A stretch of 64,000 nt of DNA, taken from Hemibagrus wyckioides (Eukaryota; Chordata; Actinopteri; Siluriformes; Bagridae). Where the stretch lies: contig NC_080718.1 of assembly GCF_019097595.1 (NCBI RefSeq), positions 12,680,657 through 12,744,656 on the forward strand. The letters run 5' to 3'. Both the position numbers and the translations under genes were made by a program. The notes beneath the pieces were generated by a model that worked only from the letters and a program-made list of their open reading frames with translations, was not told where the DNA came from and did no database searches. Position 1 is the stretch's first letter. Each line of letters begins with the position of its first letter. Positions 1 through 13,100 of this stretch are shown in pieces.

Positions 1-1220
1 CTGCCTTGACTCGCATATGAACTTAAGTGACATCCCATTCCTAATCCATAGGGTTCAATATGATGTCGGTCCACCCTTTGCAGCTATAACAGCTTCAACT
101 CTTCTGGGAAGGCTGTCCACAAGGTTTAGGAGTGTGTTTATGGGAATTTTTGACCATTCTTCCAGAAGCGCATTTGTGAGGTCACACACTGATGTTGGAC
201 GAGAAGGCCTGGCTCTCAGTCTCCGCTCTAATTCATCCCAAAGGTGTTCTATCAGGTTGAGGTCAGGACTCTGTGCAGGCCAGTCAAGTTCATCCACACC
301 AGACTCTGTCATCCATGTCTTTATGGACCTTGCTTTGTGCACTGGTGCACAGTCATGTTGGAAGAGGAAGGGGCCAGCTCCAAACTGTTCCCACAAAGTT
401 GGGAGCATGGAATTGTCCAAAATGTCTTGGTATGCTGAAGCATTCAGAGTTCCTTTCACTGGAACTAAGGGGCCAAGCCCAGCTCCTGAAAAACAACCCC
501 ACACCATAATCCCCCCTCCACCAAACTTTACACTTGGCACAATGCAGTCAGACAAGTACCGTTCTCCTGGCAACCGCCAAACCCAGACTCGTCCATCAGA
601 TTGCCAGATGGAGAAGCGCGATTCGTCACTCCAGAGAACGCGTCTCCACTGCTCTAGAGTCCAGTGGCGGCGTGCTTTACACCACTGCATCCGACGCTTT
701 GCATTGCACTTGGTGATGTATGGCTTGGATGCAGCTGCTCGGCCATGGAAACCCATTCCATGAAGCTCTCTGCGCACTGTTCTTGAGCTAATCTGAAGGC
801 CACATGAAGTTTGGAGGTCTGTAGCGATTGACTCTGCAGAAAGTTGGTGACCTCTTCGCACTATGCGCCTCAGCATCCGCTGACCCCGCTCCGTCAGTTT
901 ACGTGGCCTACCACTTCGTGGCTGAGTTGCTGTCGTTCCCAAACACTTCCACATTCTTATAATACAGCTGACAGTTGACTGTGGAATATTTAGGAGCGAG
1001 GAAATTTCACGACTGGATTTGTTGCACAGGTGGCATCCTATCACAGTTCCACGCTGGAATTCACTGAGCTCCTGAGAGCGACCCATTCTTTCACAAATGT
1101 TTGTAAAAACAGTCTGCATGCCTAGGTGCTTGATTTTATACACCTGTGGCCATGGAAGTGATTGGAACACCTGATTCTGATTATTTGGATGGGTGAGCGA
1201 ATACTTTTGGCAATATAGTG
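1..1220 (-). mobile_element. Tc1-like DNA transposon, copy A, nearly full length, cut by window edge
   Basis: The inner end is the terminal repeat CACTATATTGCCAAAAGTAT (read inward on the minus strand) followed by the TA target at 1221-1222. The other terminal repeat is cut off by the window start. It matches copy B at 35,763-37,009 almost base for base in the opposite orientation. It sits in a kidins220 intron, 213 bp from exon 16, in the gene's own direction. Confidence 0.95.
55..1086 (-). CDS. Tc1 transposase, intact frame (DD34E)
   Basis: This 343-residue cut-and-paste transposase starts at [10 protein letters not shown]. An in-frame Met 11 residues upstream is possible. Residues ~1-110 hold two helix-turn-helix units ([15 protein letters not shown] is the first recognition helix) with the basic hook [10 protein letters not shown] between them. 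The catalytic triad is Asp154 (LWSDESRF), Asp245 (FQHDCAPVH) and Glu280, spaced D-34-E. The frame is uninterrupted, which is rare for fish Tc1 copies. Just before Glu280 the usual PDLNPIE reads PDLNLIE, a Pro-to-Leu change that may weaken or kill activity. Copy B has the Pro, so the Leu is probably a private mutation. Confidence 0.93.
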   Translation of the reverse strand: MGRSQELSEFQRGTVIGCHLCNKSSREISSLLNIPQSTVSCIIRMWKCLGTTATQPRSGRPRKLTERGQRMLRRIVRRGHQLSAESIATDLQTSCGLQISSRTVRRELHGMGFHGRAAASKPYITKCNAKRRMQWCKARRHWTLEQWRRVLWSDESRFSIWQSDGRVWVWRLPGERYLSDCIVPSVKFGGGGIMVWGCFSGAGLGPLVPVKGTLNASAYQDILDNSMLPTLWEQFGAGPFLFQHDCAPVHKARSIKTWMTESGVDELDWPAQSPDLNLIEHLWDELERRLRARPSRPTSVCDLTNALLEEWSKIPINTLLNLVDSLPRRVEAVIAAKGGPTSY

Positions 1221-1434
1221 TATTTAAGATGTGTTTCCCAAAACACAAAATAATAATAATTTACTCCACTCATCCTGTTCAAAATTTCTTAATGTGATAA
1301 AGCACAGCTCTACTGTTAGTTCTACTGCTCTCTTCACTTCTAATATTTTTTTAAACCCTGGAGGTGAGGCTTTATTATACAAATCTTCCAAAGATCTGCT
1401 ACAAGTCGCTTGTAGGTTTAAAGATCATCAATAC

Positions 1435-1721
1435 CTTCATGAATCCCTCGCTCTTCAGCTTGTGCATGCTGTTGGCGGCGCTGTGCAGCCTCCTCCTCTG
1501 CGAGCGCAGCACAGAGTCGGCCACTTGCCACCAGGTCCTGCAGTTGAGCAGCAGAGCGAGGCCCACCACACTGGCCACGGCCACTAGCACCGCTTTTACC
1601 GTAACATTAGCTGAATCCACTTTAAATATAGCCAAGAGGGCCATACCCGTCACCAGGCATGCCAGAGTCAGTGCAAACAGAACGAACGAGGGCACGCAGC
1701 ACGTCTTCTTCCACTTCTTTC
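1435..1721 (-). CDS. kidins220: kidins220 exon 16 (membrane segments 3 and 4)
   Basis: 287 bp. It encodes [13 protein letters not shown], two hydrophobic segments, [11 protein letters not shown] and KLKSEGFMK. The donor GTATTG at 1433-1434 was chosen because the family continues VLKCE after FMK. The next exon lies beyond the left edge, past the Tc1 element at 1-1220. Confidence 0.93.
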
Positions 1722-2065
1722 CTGAAGACGGACAGAACAGAGCCAAAGATAAATGCTGTAATACTTTAATGCAAGGAGAAAAAGAAAAACCTAGCAAATA
1801 TGATTAGCACCAACATTCATGCACTGTTACCAAGTACACTGATGAGACTTTATAGCACCAATAAATTAATGAAGTGGAATTAAGGCAAGCAGTTTCAAAC
1901 CTTGTGTCTCATCGTTTTTAAAGACTCTGAAGAGTCTAGTGGCCAAGAAACCAAATTCTCTTTCACATGCATCTGACAGCGTGGCAATCATCTCAGCCAT
2001 GGAGGTCTCCCCACCCACACTCGACAGGCGGTTATAGTCTGTAAACAGAAATCTAAACACGCACA

Positions 2066-2098
<33 letters not shown>

Positions 2099-5000
2099 CC
2101 ATAGCATGATATTTACGACCTCGGTAGCCAGAAATTTAAACCTTGAAAAACACTGAATTATTAAATATCTGTAAATAGGTGAAGAGCTTCACTAATATTA
2201 GATTAATTAGTATCTAAACTGTAATTATGTACATGTCTGAACACAGGCTTAGTGGTTAACGCTTTGAGCTACTGAACATACAGTAGGTCATGAGTTTAAG
2301 TTCACCCAACAGCTGATTAGTTGTATTTGTATCAATTCTGAGTCGCTTTGGAAAAAAGCATCAGCCAAATGAGCAAAAACGTAATCACAGCTTGATTACT
2401 AAAAATGCTTTTACTTTGATCGTAAAGTCATGGCTCTGTGTTGGGTACCTGACAGGCAAGGCCTTGGTAGTCTGCTCAGGAAGCTCTGGTGGGTTGACAA
2501 ACATCAGTTTAAGCAGCAGCTCAAGGTAGCCAATGTGGCGTGCAAGCCTGGTGCTGATGATCCACGCCCAGCTCCAGCTCTCGCCCTCTCTGCGTCCGCC
2601 AAAATAGACAAGCACTACAACAGCAAATGGCAAACAGATAACAAGGGCTTAAATGAGAATTATGGCATAAAACTGTATTATTCTGAAGCACAGTATTAAA
2701 TCTCTCCACCTAAGTACTTTGGCACAATCCAAAATTCCATCATTTTCCTTCCTTATTCAGTCACTACAATACCCAGCATGCATTACACCAGTGGTTCTCA
2801 CAGTGAGGTCCAGATTTTTATATTTTGTAATGAAATACTAAGTTCTTATAATTTTAAGCCTGTTGGAGCATCAGGTCTATAAATAATCTCAAGCTCTTGG
2901 GCATAATAAATAGGCAGAACATTATAAATACACCATTAAATGTCTAAAAAAAACATTTTTTTAGATTAAATAAATCTGTCCTAGATGATGAGGAAAGTTA
3001 AACTTATTTAACACCATTAAAAGCAATCCAAGGCTGTAAAATGCTTCATGCGAGGAATCTTCACCTTGAGTAAATAATCAGACTCGGAGTATTAAATGCA
3101 TCCTTCCCTGTGAAAGAACTGTGTACTAAGACCTGCATGCTTTCATGCAGGTTTAAGTCTAACGAGGGTGTAAGTCTGGCTCTTCTTTCCCCCTGTTCAC
3201 TCTAACATGATGCAGATGCACACACGCGTGTCTGGATGTCGCCGTACCACAGTAAACAAAACCAGACAATTTCTGTCACTGTGCAACACTGCTCTCTGTT
3301 GGACAAAAACACACTCACAAGCTTTACACATTGTATTATAAACTCCACAGCACATGGGTTTGGGTAATTTGATTTGCTGTAAAGCTGATTAATAGAATGT
3401 GTCTGGCTGTAGCTGCTACTTCCTCTCATGTGCTAAAAAGCTTAACAAAGTTAGCATGGAGACAGGCTGGGAGCACAAGACTAGACGTTAGTATAATGGA
3501 AACAGTCTAATCCTCTAAATGACCTCTTTACTGAAAATGCACATGGAACTTGTACTGCATTCATGTGCTTGCTTCATGTGAAATAATTGTGAACATGAGT
3601 TTCCAACTTAAAGGCTGCACATGAACATCCTTAAAAGCTTTAACACAACTGCTTGCTGTTTCGTTGTATATATTTTTACACTAGTCTAGTTCACTTTAAA
3701 TCAGAGAGTCCCCTAGAGGGAAAAATAGCAAATATTAAAGAGCTAAATGTCTTAGAAAAAAGAGATGAATGCAGATCATGTTTCACTGATAAAGGTGATA
3801 TAAGCAAAGAAATTAATATAGTTGCATAATCATCTCTTAATCAGTGGTTTATCAAGGTTAGTCATTAAACATTTTAACGTGTGCAATGCTGTACATTTCC
3901 TGTGTATCTCTTTTAGGCATGGCAGGTTAATCAATTCCTTAAAGATTCCTACCAAAGAATATGTAGAGCAGGGCAAGCAGACTAAGGGCCACAGCGATGG
4001 CCAGCCTGGGATCGACGGAGAAGCCGAGGATCACAGCGAGAGAACCGCACAGCAGCAGAGTCAGCACCACCACCAGCCATGAGAACTGAAACAATGGCTC
4101 CACCTGCTGGCCTGCAAACGTCTTCATTTCATCTGAAAACACCATGACAGGTCATTTTGTCATCCTAGTTAAATTAGATAGGTTAAAATATACCATATCT
4201 TTTCAGCATTTTACTGGTATATAAAGAGATTCATTTGCAGTGGTGCTCCTACCCTCCAGCTTCTTAAGCAGGAAGGATTTGCCGCTGCCCCACTGAGCGT
4301 ACAGACCCACACAGATGGGCGGCTGCATGGTGGGCTCACTAAGGATGTCAGCCAGAGCGCTACTGTACAGGTCATAACCCAACATGTCGCCGTCACACTC
4401 CGTAGGGGACAAGTGCTCTACAACAGAAAAAAAACCATATCAGAATCTTTATTTAGTTTTAATCAGATAGCTAAAGAAAAAGCTCACTAGTTAGGAAAGC
4501 ACTCACTGGCGCCAAAGATCTGGGTGAGGATGCTCTTCTGGTGCGTGCAGTCGATATTGTAGGGTGTCTCTCCCTGCTTGTTGGGCTTGTAGAGAAGACG
4601 GCCGTCTTTAGGGTTTCTCAAGAGCAGCTCGGCCAGCTTTCTGCTCCGACCCCTGATAGCGATATGCAGCGCTGTGTCTCCTTTCTGAAAGTACGGCATT
4701 CAGTCAGGAAATTACTAATTACTGATATTCCACATACAAATTCACTGTATTCTGGAAAACAACTGCCACTTGTTTAAGCACTTAGCAAGTTACATCTCTT
4801 GTATATGAGGGAAGCTTACAGGTATCCTGAAATGTAGTACTTTTTAAATCCTACATAAGTAGACATTTACATACTATAATGTGAATTTCGAAAGAAAGAA
4901 AGAAACTGTCTATTTTTGTGTAGTTTTTTACATAAGTGAGACATCATACACTACTTATCAAGGCCTTTAATACATTACACACAATTTGAAATAATTTAGC

Positions 5001-5598
5001 TGCTGCACACTCTGAATGATTTAAGAGTACTGAACACTGTTACCTTGTCCACAGCGGACACCTTTGCGCCCTTGTCGAGAAGAAGCTCAACAATCTCAAT
5101 GTTTCTCATTTTGGTAGCTTTAATAAGTGGAGTCTCACCTTCCTAAAATATAGGATTACACACAAACAGGTTAGAAACATGGTGATTTCTGTGTGCCGCT
5201 GTATTTCTGCCTCACTGGAAATCAAGAGTGTTGGCTTTACCTTAGTGTAGGCCTCTGTGTCAGGGTTACACTGCAGGATATCTCGTACCATTGTGGCGTT
5301 GCCTTTTTCTACTGCCCAGTAGAGGGCGGTCTTGCTGTCCTGTGCAGAGAAAGTGCATGATACACTATATTGCCAAACGTTTTGGGACACCCCTCCAAAT
5401 CATTGGCTCGGCGCCTTAGTTCCAGTGAAAAGAACTCTTAATACTTCAGCATACCAAAGACACTTTGGACAAGTTCATGCTCCCAAGTTTTTGAGAACAG
5501 TTTGGGGATGACCCCTGCTGCTATATTTATGTTTATTTCTATTTACACTACCTCAACCTCTGCTACTGCAGTTTTGCACAATACGTGTTGTCAGGCCG

Positions 5599-5639
<41 letters not shown>

Positions 5640-8600
5640 ATTAGTTACCTGGTTTTTTCACAATTCTCAAAGTTGTACATTTCACTGAACATGTTCTCTT
5701 TTTCGGCGCCAAGTGTCTGTTTTTTTTTTGTTTTGTCTTTTTGTACGTATTGTTTTTGCACTGTCTTGTTTTTGCTCTGTTTGCACCTAGTTTGCACACT
5801 TTGCACTTTATGTGCACTTTATGTGGCTAAGACAAACTTCGGTCCTAGCTCTGTGTTGTTTTTTTGTGTTTGAACTCTGTGTTGTATGTTTATGTAGCAC
5901 CAGGTCCTGGAGAAACGTTGTTTCATTTCACTATGTACTGCGTCAGCTATATGTGGTTGAAATGACAATAAAGCTTCTTGAATCCTTGAATCCTGTTCCA
6001 ACATGACTGCACAAAGACATGGATGAGCAGGTTTTGTGTGGAGGAACTTGACTGGCCTGCACCTTAATGCCTGACCTTAATCCGAATATAACACCTTCGG
6101 GATGAATAAGAGCGGAGACTGCAAGCCAGGCCACAACTGGGATTACAGCTTCAACTCTTTTGGGAAGGCTTTCCAAAAGATTTAGGAGTGTGTTTATGGG
6201 AATTTTTGACCATTCCACTAGAAGCGCATTTGTAAGGTCAGGCACTGATGTTAGACAAGGCCTGGCTCGCACTCTAATTCATCCCAGTGGTGTTCTATCG
6301 GGTTGAGGTCAGGACTCGCTCTTCCATGTCTTTATGGACCTTGCTTTATGCACTGGTGAGCAGTCATGTTAGAACAGGAAGGGGTCATCCCCAAACTGTT
6401 CCCTCAATGTTTGGAGCATGGAATTGTCCAAAAAGTCTTAGTATAGTCTATAACGAAGGCACACCACTTCAGTTAAGCATATGAAAATGGGACAGGGTTC
6501 CAACTGCAAAACAGCACATCAGGTTCCTCTCCTGTCATGGAAGAAGGATATAATCCTCACAGACTCACAGTAAATGGACAGTTGAAGATTCTTGACCTTT
6601 TTCCAATCTTTAACTATCCAGTTTCAGTGATCCTGTGCCTACTGTAGTCTCTTTGTTCTTTGCTAATAGAAGTGGTTATTCTTCTCTGATCTCTCTCCTG
6701 ATTTCTGCCTGAAGAACTGCCACTTACTGGATGTTTTTTGCACCATTCTGAGTAAACTCTACAGACTGTTGTGTTTGAAAATCACAGAAGATCAGTAGTT
6801 CCTGAAATACTAAAACCTGCTTCAGTCACATTTTTGCCAAATCTGATTCTGTACATAATTTAAGCCATATCTGTATGATTTTAGGCCTTACACTGCTAAC
6901 ACATGATTGTAAGTGTTCCTAATCTTTTAAAGTGGCTAGTGACTGAACATGGACACAAATCTGGAATAATGTACAGGCAGATACAGTCCATGGTTTATAG
7001 GTATAGTTAATAAGTATATTAAAACAAATAGGGTTCAGATCTGTTTGAGGAGGAAAAAACCCCCCCAAAAAATAGAAATACCTGGCCTTTAACATCAATG
7101 TCAGCATATTTATGTAGCAAAGCTCGGACGATCTCCACATGGCCTCCTCTCACTGCCGCAATTAGGACAGTGTCTCCACTCTTAAACAAAAAAGAAATAA
7201 ATAAATACATAGATTACAGATAAATGTAAATACAAAGCATCAACACAATGGTGACTTTTGTTCGTGGTAAGAAACACATCATGAAGAAAACACATCAAGA
7301 AAATAAAGCAAAAACTATGGGAACAGGTATTCACCCTGTCGGGAATGTTGACATAGGTGTCTGCGTCCAGCAGGTCCTGCACGATCTCAGTGTGGCCCTC
7401 CATGGCAGCGATCATCAGTGCCGTGTTTCCGTCTTTATCGGTCATGTTGACGTTGGGGTTTCTCTTCAGTAGCTCTTTCACCACCTCTGTGTAACCACCA
7501 CGCACTGCCACTATCAGAGCCGTCATAGAGTTCTGACAGAGAAACATTAATAATATAGAAATTATATAATATTTTATATCTCAGAGCTGTTGAATTTAAA
7601 ATGATATCATGAGATGTTACTTAATTTCCTATAAAAGCAAGTTCCTACTTTTAATACTTTTGAATAATTTTTGTTTTCATAACCCAAGGCTAATAATAAA
7701 TGCATAAAAAAGTTTTATTTATCAACTTAATGTGAGGCTAATAATAAACCCGTTAAAATGTTTTAACAGTAACTTTATGTTTTAAATATATTCATTATAT
7801 ATTAAACATATACTCAGCGAGGTGAGGTGTTCTGTAGGAAGACATCTGTTTAACATTTATGGAAGGAGTCTCCAGTGTCAGTGCTTGTAACCGTCAGCAA
7901 CTATAACAGCATGCTCTGTTGTGTTTTATTGTTGTGTACGGAGAAGCGCAAAAGTAGAAAAAGTCTTCCTTAAAATAACAACCTATTAAATATCCCTGAA
8001 AAATTCCTCTGAAATGATCAGTGCACACACACACCGCGCCTTCCTGGTCCACGTTTGCGCCGTTCTCCAGCAGGTGCATCACGCAGTCATAATGACCTTT
8101 CCTCGCTGCCCAGATCAATGCCGTGGTGCCATACTGATTGAAAGATACAAGGATAGAAATTCATTTATTTAACAAAAATATATTAAAGGAGCAGTTTGTT
8201 TCTGAAGATCTCATTTTAAATCGAATTTATTTGAGAAAAAAAAACAAAACAGTGATGTACAGTATATAACAGTATACAATGTAGTTTCTTCATTTCAGGA
8301 TTGTACATTTTACAGAAATAAGCCCCTCCACCCCCTGTTGCAATTGAGCTGCTCTGCTGTGCCACGTTTACCTAAAAGGCAACTCGTATGAGTTTGATCC
8401 GAGGGCAAGGAGTTGTCTTGCTAACATTTCTGTAAAAACTGCTCGCAACCAGCAGAGATCTCTACAAATTACAAACTGCACTAACTGTACAAGCTCAAAC
8501 TTGTGCATTGGTAGATACAGTGAGCCAATTATTATACGATATAGTGCCACCGGAGACAAATGACAGAATTTTACTGAACTGTTCAGTCTTTACTGATTAT

Positions 8601-10121
8601 AAGAGCAAAGTGTTTTGCCATGTTGACCACACAAACATTGAAACAGACGCAGCTTTTGAAATCTTTAGAAAAGTAAAAGTGGTTTTGTTTGTGAATTCTC
8701 AGCTGAGGACGTACAGCATCATGGTTACTTTCCAAAACCTGCGGCAGTGCAATGGACCTCAGTCACTATCCCATAAGACGTCCCCAATTAAAAAAAAAGA
8801 TAAAGAAAACTCTACACTTACGCTAGCTCTTACATTTCCTCTAGCACTCAACTAATAATCTTGCACTGTAATATAACACTACTTGCATTGTCCTTTGATT
8901 GATATATCACTCTCCTTGTACTTCCTCATTTGTTAGTCGTTTTGTATAAAAAGCATGTACTAAATGAACAAATGTAATGTAATATAATGTAACGTAAATG
9001 GTTACGATCTAAACTGGTTACTAAAACCTTGTGGGAATGGAATTTTTTTTCCTGTATCTTAGAGCACAGGAGACGCGTAATGTTTGACACGTATGTTTAC
9101 GTAAATAAGGCTGAATCCCTTCTCTGTGAAGTCAGCAACATCTTTAGATAGGGGTGATGATGGTACTCACCTTGTCAGAGCAGTTGACTTTAGCACCGTG
9201 TTGCAGTAAAAGACGAACGATTTCGGCATGGCCTCGACCTGCTGCCCAAATGATGGGGTATACTCCATACTGTGGGGAAGAGCACGGACGGAAAAGACGC
9301 ACAAACACGCAAACACCTCTTATTTTTCTCATTTCACTGTAAGATTAGTCAAGGTAGTCAATAATATGTGCACAGGAAACGGTTTTTATTTATGGATTTA
9401 TTATTTGAGTGGATGTTTTAGTATGAGGCCACTTTTAAAAATTGGAAGCTGCCTGATGGTGTCATGTCTTCCTGAACTGCGTACCTGTCCAGTGATGTTC
9501 GGGTTTGCTCCTTTCTCCAGCAGAAGACGAGCCACTTCCACACGACCCTTATACGCTCCCCACATAAGAGCGGTCCAGCCGCCCTACAACCACACACACA
9601 CACACACACATCAGTATTTTAAATGTCCTTAGTAATGTCACTGGCTTGTTTTCCTAAACACACATCGCCTGAGTCAGAGTGTTACTCAGATTGCAGGCTT
9701 GCTTTAAGCGCTCAGCCTGTTATTATTAGCACTGTGCAACCGACACACTGGCACCATGACACACTTTTCCAGACAAGCACTGTGACAGGAAATGATAAAC
9801 ACATAGAAGACACTTGTCAAACCCATGCAATCGATAGAAACAAGCTGCTAATTCAAAACAAGGCAGATGAAAAGTGTGCTAGAGAATACACATGAATTCA
9901 CATATCAAAACATCCTACATGGAGAGATAGGAGAGTACATCTAATAAAATAAAAACATCTAAACACAGTCCACAAAATCCTGCTGAATAAATACAGTCCT
10001 CAACGGGGACACTTAATGAGGATAGTGACACTGTGTGATGATAATCACACAGCAAAGCTGTTAGGGAAATTATTACAGAACGACAGCACATAAATGACCA
10101 GCCCTGGATTCAGATTTTATT

Positions 10122-10176
<55 letters not shown>

Positions 10177-13100
10177 AAACTCACCACTGCTAAAAATAAG
10201 TACATTTCATTTCTTTTTAAATTTATTCTTTTCTTATTAAAGAAATTTTTTTTGGTTTTTAAACTATATTATAAACCAGTTTGCTGCAAGTTTAAAAGCT
10301 TTATCCTGTTTAACTGATGGCGAAAGCTTGAATCAATATTATATGTTAAAAGGTATTATAAGGCAAATTAACTGTATTAAGAGTATAAATGTGTCGCAGT
10401 TTAAAGGAAATATAACAGATGAAGCAAACCGCGTGCAAAAAGCACGTTCACATATGTTTTGATCTCATATGAGGTACTAAGAAAATGTTCAGTTACAAAG
10501 CTCAGTTAAAAACAATGTATTCTGTAATATTAGGTATGATCTGACGAGCTGTTTTCACTCTGGGTTTAGACCTAAAACAAGCTGTTAAACAATACACATT
10601 GCTTTTCTATGTAGGATATGATGTTTACCATGTCTCTGTGCTCCAGATTTGCATTGTTGGCCAGCAGCTCCTGCACCACCTCAACATGGCCCTCCTTGGA
10701 GGCGGAAATCAGTGCAGTCCAGCAATCCTAGGTACGAGACAAAAAGGTAATCGGAAGTTTGTCTAAATGCAAGATGCTCCTTTTTCTTAACTTGATAGAA
10801 TTTGAGAGATTTAGAACATACCAGTTGGTCATACCAAGTAGTCATGAGTGCCTAAACGCTATGGATAACAACGCTCAGTGAAGTGCGAGGTACTGTATGA
10901 TACCAGAGGTGTGCGAGATCCTCAGGGTGTGTGTGTATGTTGAATGTCATCACCCAGTCATTTGCTGAACCACAGTTTTGCATGCCAATTACACAGCTCT
11001 CCAGGCCACCTGCTATTATGAGTGAACCTGGGGGAATCTAGCACTTTAGTGCAGGTCCACCCACAATGACATCATTCCAAGACACAGGAAATGAGTTCAA
11101 ATTGCACTCTGTAAATTAGTCTAGTAATGTCAGGGTTCTAGATAAGAATATGTATATACACTACTCACAAAAAGTTAAGGATATTCGGCTTTCGGGTGAA
11201 ATTTCAGGATGCACCTAAAATGCACTATAACCTTTACAGGTGAACTTAATTTGACCTTCTCTACACTTTTGAATGCACATGTCCAACTGTTCAGTGTTTC
11301 AGTACTTTTTGCATAACTTGCTGTTCTCTAACAAGGTGCTTAATGGCAAAATTCACAACTGGTGTTTGATCCATGAATCGACCAATAAATGTTCTGGTTC
11401 AATTAGAATTGGTATTTAAACAGTCCTCTTCATCATGCTGTTCACATTTTGACATCATGAGACCAAGACGACGCCTAAGAATTGATCAACAGGACCTCGC
11501 CATTGCGAGGCTTCAAACAGGATGTTCTCAGAGGGAAGTGGCCACTGAGTTTAAAGTGTCACAGAGTGTCATCAGCAGGTTGAGACAGAGATACAGAGAG
11601 ACTGGAAGAGTCACAGAATGACATAGAAGTGGACGTCCTTTGGCCACATCCCACATTGATGACCGCTTCATTGTGAACAGTGCCCTGCGGAACCGGATGA
11701 TGAATCATCATCCACCACTCAACTCCAGGCACATTTAAGGGAAGTGAGAGGCACCCAAGTGTCACGTCAGACCATTCGAATCCGTTTACATCAGCGTGGT
11801 CTGCGTGCTAGACGACCTGCAAGGGTACCTGACCACACCACCAGGCACAGGCATCGGGCCAGGGAGCATTTACGCTGGACGAGGGACCAGTGGGCCTCAG
11901 TGCTGTTCTCTGATGAAAGTCGATTCAGGTTGAGCAGAAATGATGGCTGCCAACGATGTTGGAGACGTAAAGGAGAGCGCTATGCATCAGCCACTGTTGT
12001 GGTGGTGTTACAGTCTGGGCAGGTGTGTCTACTCAATACAGAACTGTCCTACATCTTGTGAATGGTACAGTGACAAGTCAATACTACCTGAGTAACATCA
12101 TTAATCCAGTCATTGTGGCCCTGAATGAACAACACAGGCCTAATTTCATCTTCATGGACGACAATGCTCCAGCTCATCAAGGTCGCATCATTAGGGAACA
12201 GCTGCTGGAGGCTGGGGTACCTCAAATGGAGTGGCCTGCACTTTCTCCAGACCTGAATCCCATAGAAAACCTATGGGATCAGCTGAGTGCACCGTGTAGA
12301 GGCCCGTAACCCCGCACCCCAGAACCTCAATGACCTGAGGGCCGCCCTTCAAGAAGAGTGGAATGTCGACTCGTGAACAGCATGAGACGTTGTTGTCAAG
12401 CTGTAATTGATGGTCAAGGGCAGATGACAAATTATTGAGACACTGACATTTTTTGTTGTGGTATACCCACCACTGTTGTTGGCTTTTGTTTCAATAAATT
12501 GTTTGAGATGAGGAAATCACCACTGCATGCTTCTACTTAAATGCCCGACTTTCATGATATAATATCACTTTAGCGTGAACTTTTTACATTTTCCATGAAT
12601 TTCACCCAAAAGCCAAATATCCTTAACTTTTTGTGAGTAGTATATATATGCTGAAGTACCAGCTATTCAAATGCAATCTGTGCTTGCTGGAAATATCTAA
12701 ATTAGACATTACTTGGTAAACTGCACTTGAGTGGAGGTATTAATCCTTCTGTGCAAAGCTCATTATTGATACTGTTGTGCAATGAGGTGGAACATGTGTG
12801 GAACAGTGTGTACCACATCATCCAGGTTAACATTGGCTCCTCTCCTTATGAGCTCCTGCACGATCTCAACGCTGCCCTGTTCAGCTGCAAACATCAGAGG
12901 AGTCTGTCCGTTCTAGAGGAAAGATAAATATATATATATTATGAGCAGTGAGAGGTGAAGTGAATAGCACTGATTATCTCCTCATCATGGCACCTGTTAG
13001 TGGGTGGGATATATTAGGCAGCAAGTGAACATTTTGTCCTAAAGTTGATGTTAGAAGCAGGAAAAATGGGCAAGCGTAAGGATTTCAGTGAGTTTGACAA

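Larger units (their letters stand above)
5361..6145 (+). mobile_element. Old Tc1 copy (copy A/B family) with nested insertion
   Basis: It starts TACACTATATTGCCAAACG, a diverged terminal repeat. It then jumps to internal transposase sequence (TTAGTTCCAGTGAAAAGAAC) and is interrupted at 5517-5991 by a non-LTR tail. It resumes at CCTGTTCCAACATGACTGC and runs to GCCAGGCC. Several indels are present, and the transposase cannot be read. Confidence 0.8.

Noticed and set aside
17..763. 248-codon plus-strand open frame at the left edge
   Set aside because: It is the antisense shadow of the Tc1 transposase of copy A.
8508..8855. 115-codon plus-strand frame in a kidins220 intron
   Set aside because: No domain, no splice-site support and no homology I recognise. 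It is more likely a chance open frame in unique intron sequence.
11373..12309. Second Tc1 family transposase as a possibly functional gene
   Set aside because: It has at least one nonsense codon and three frameshifts, so it is listed as a pseudogene.
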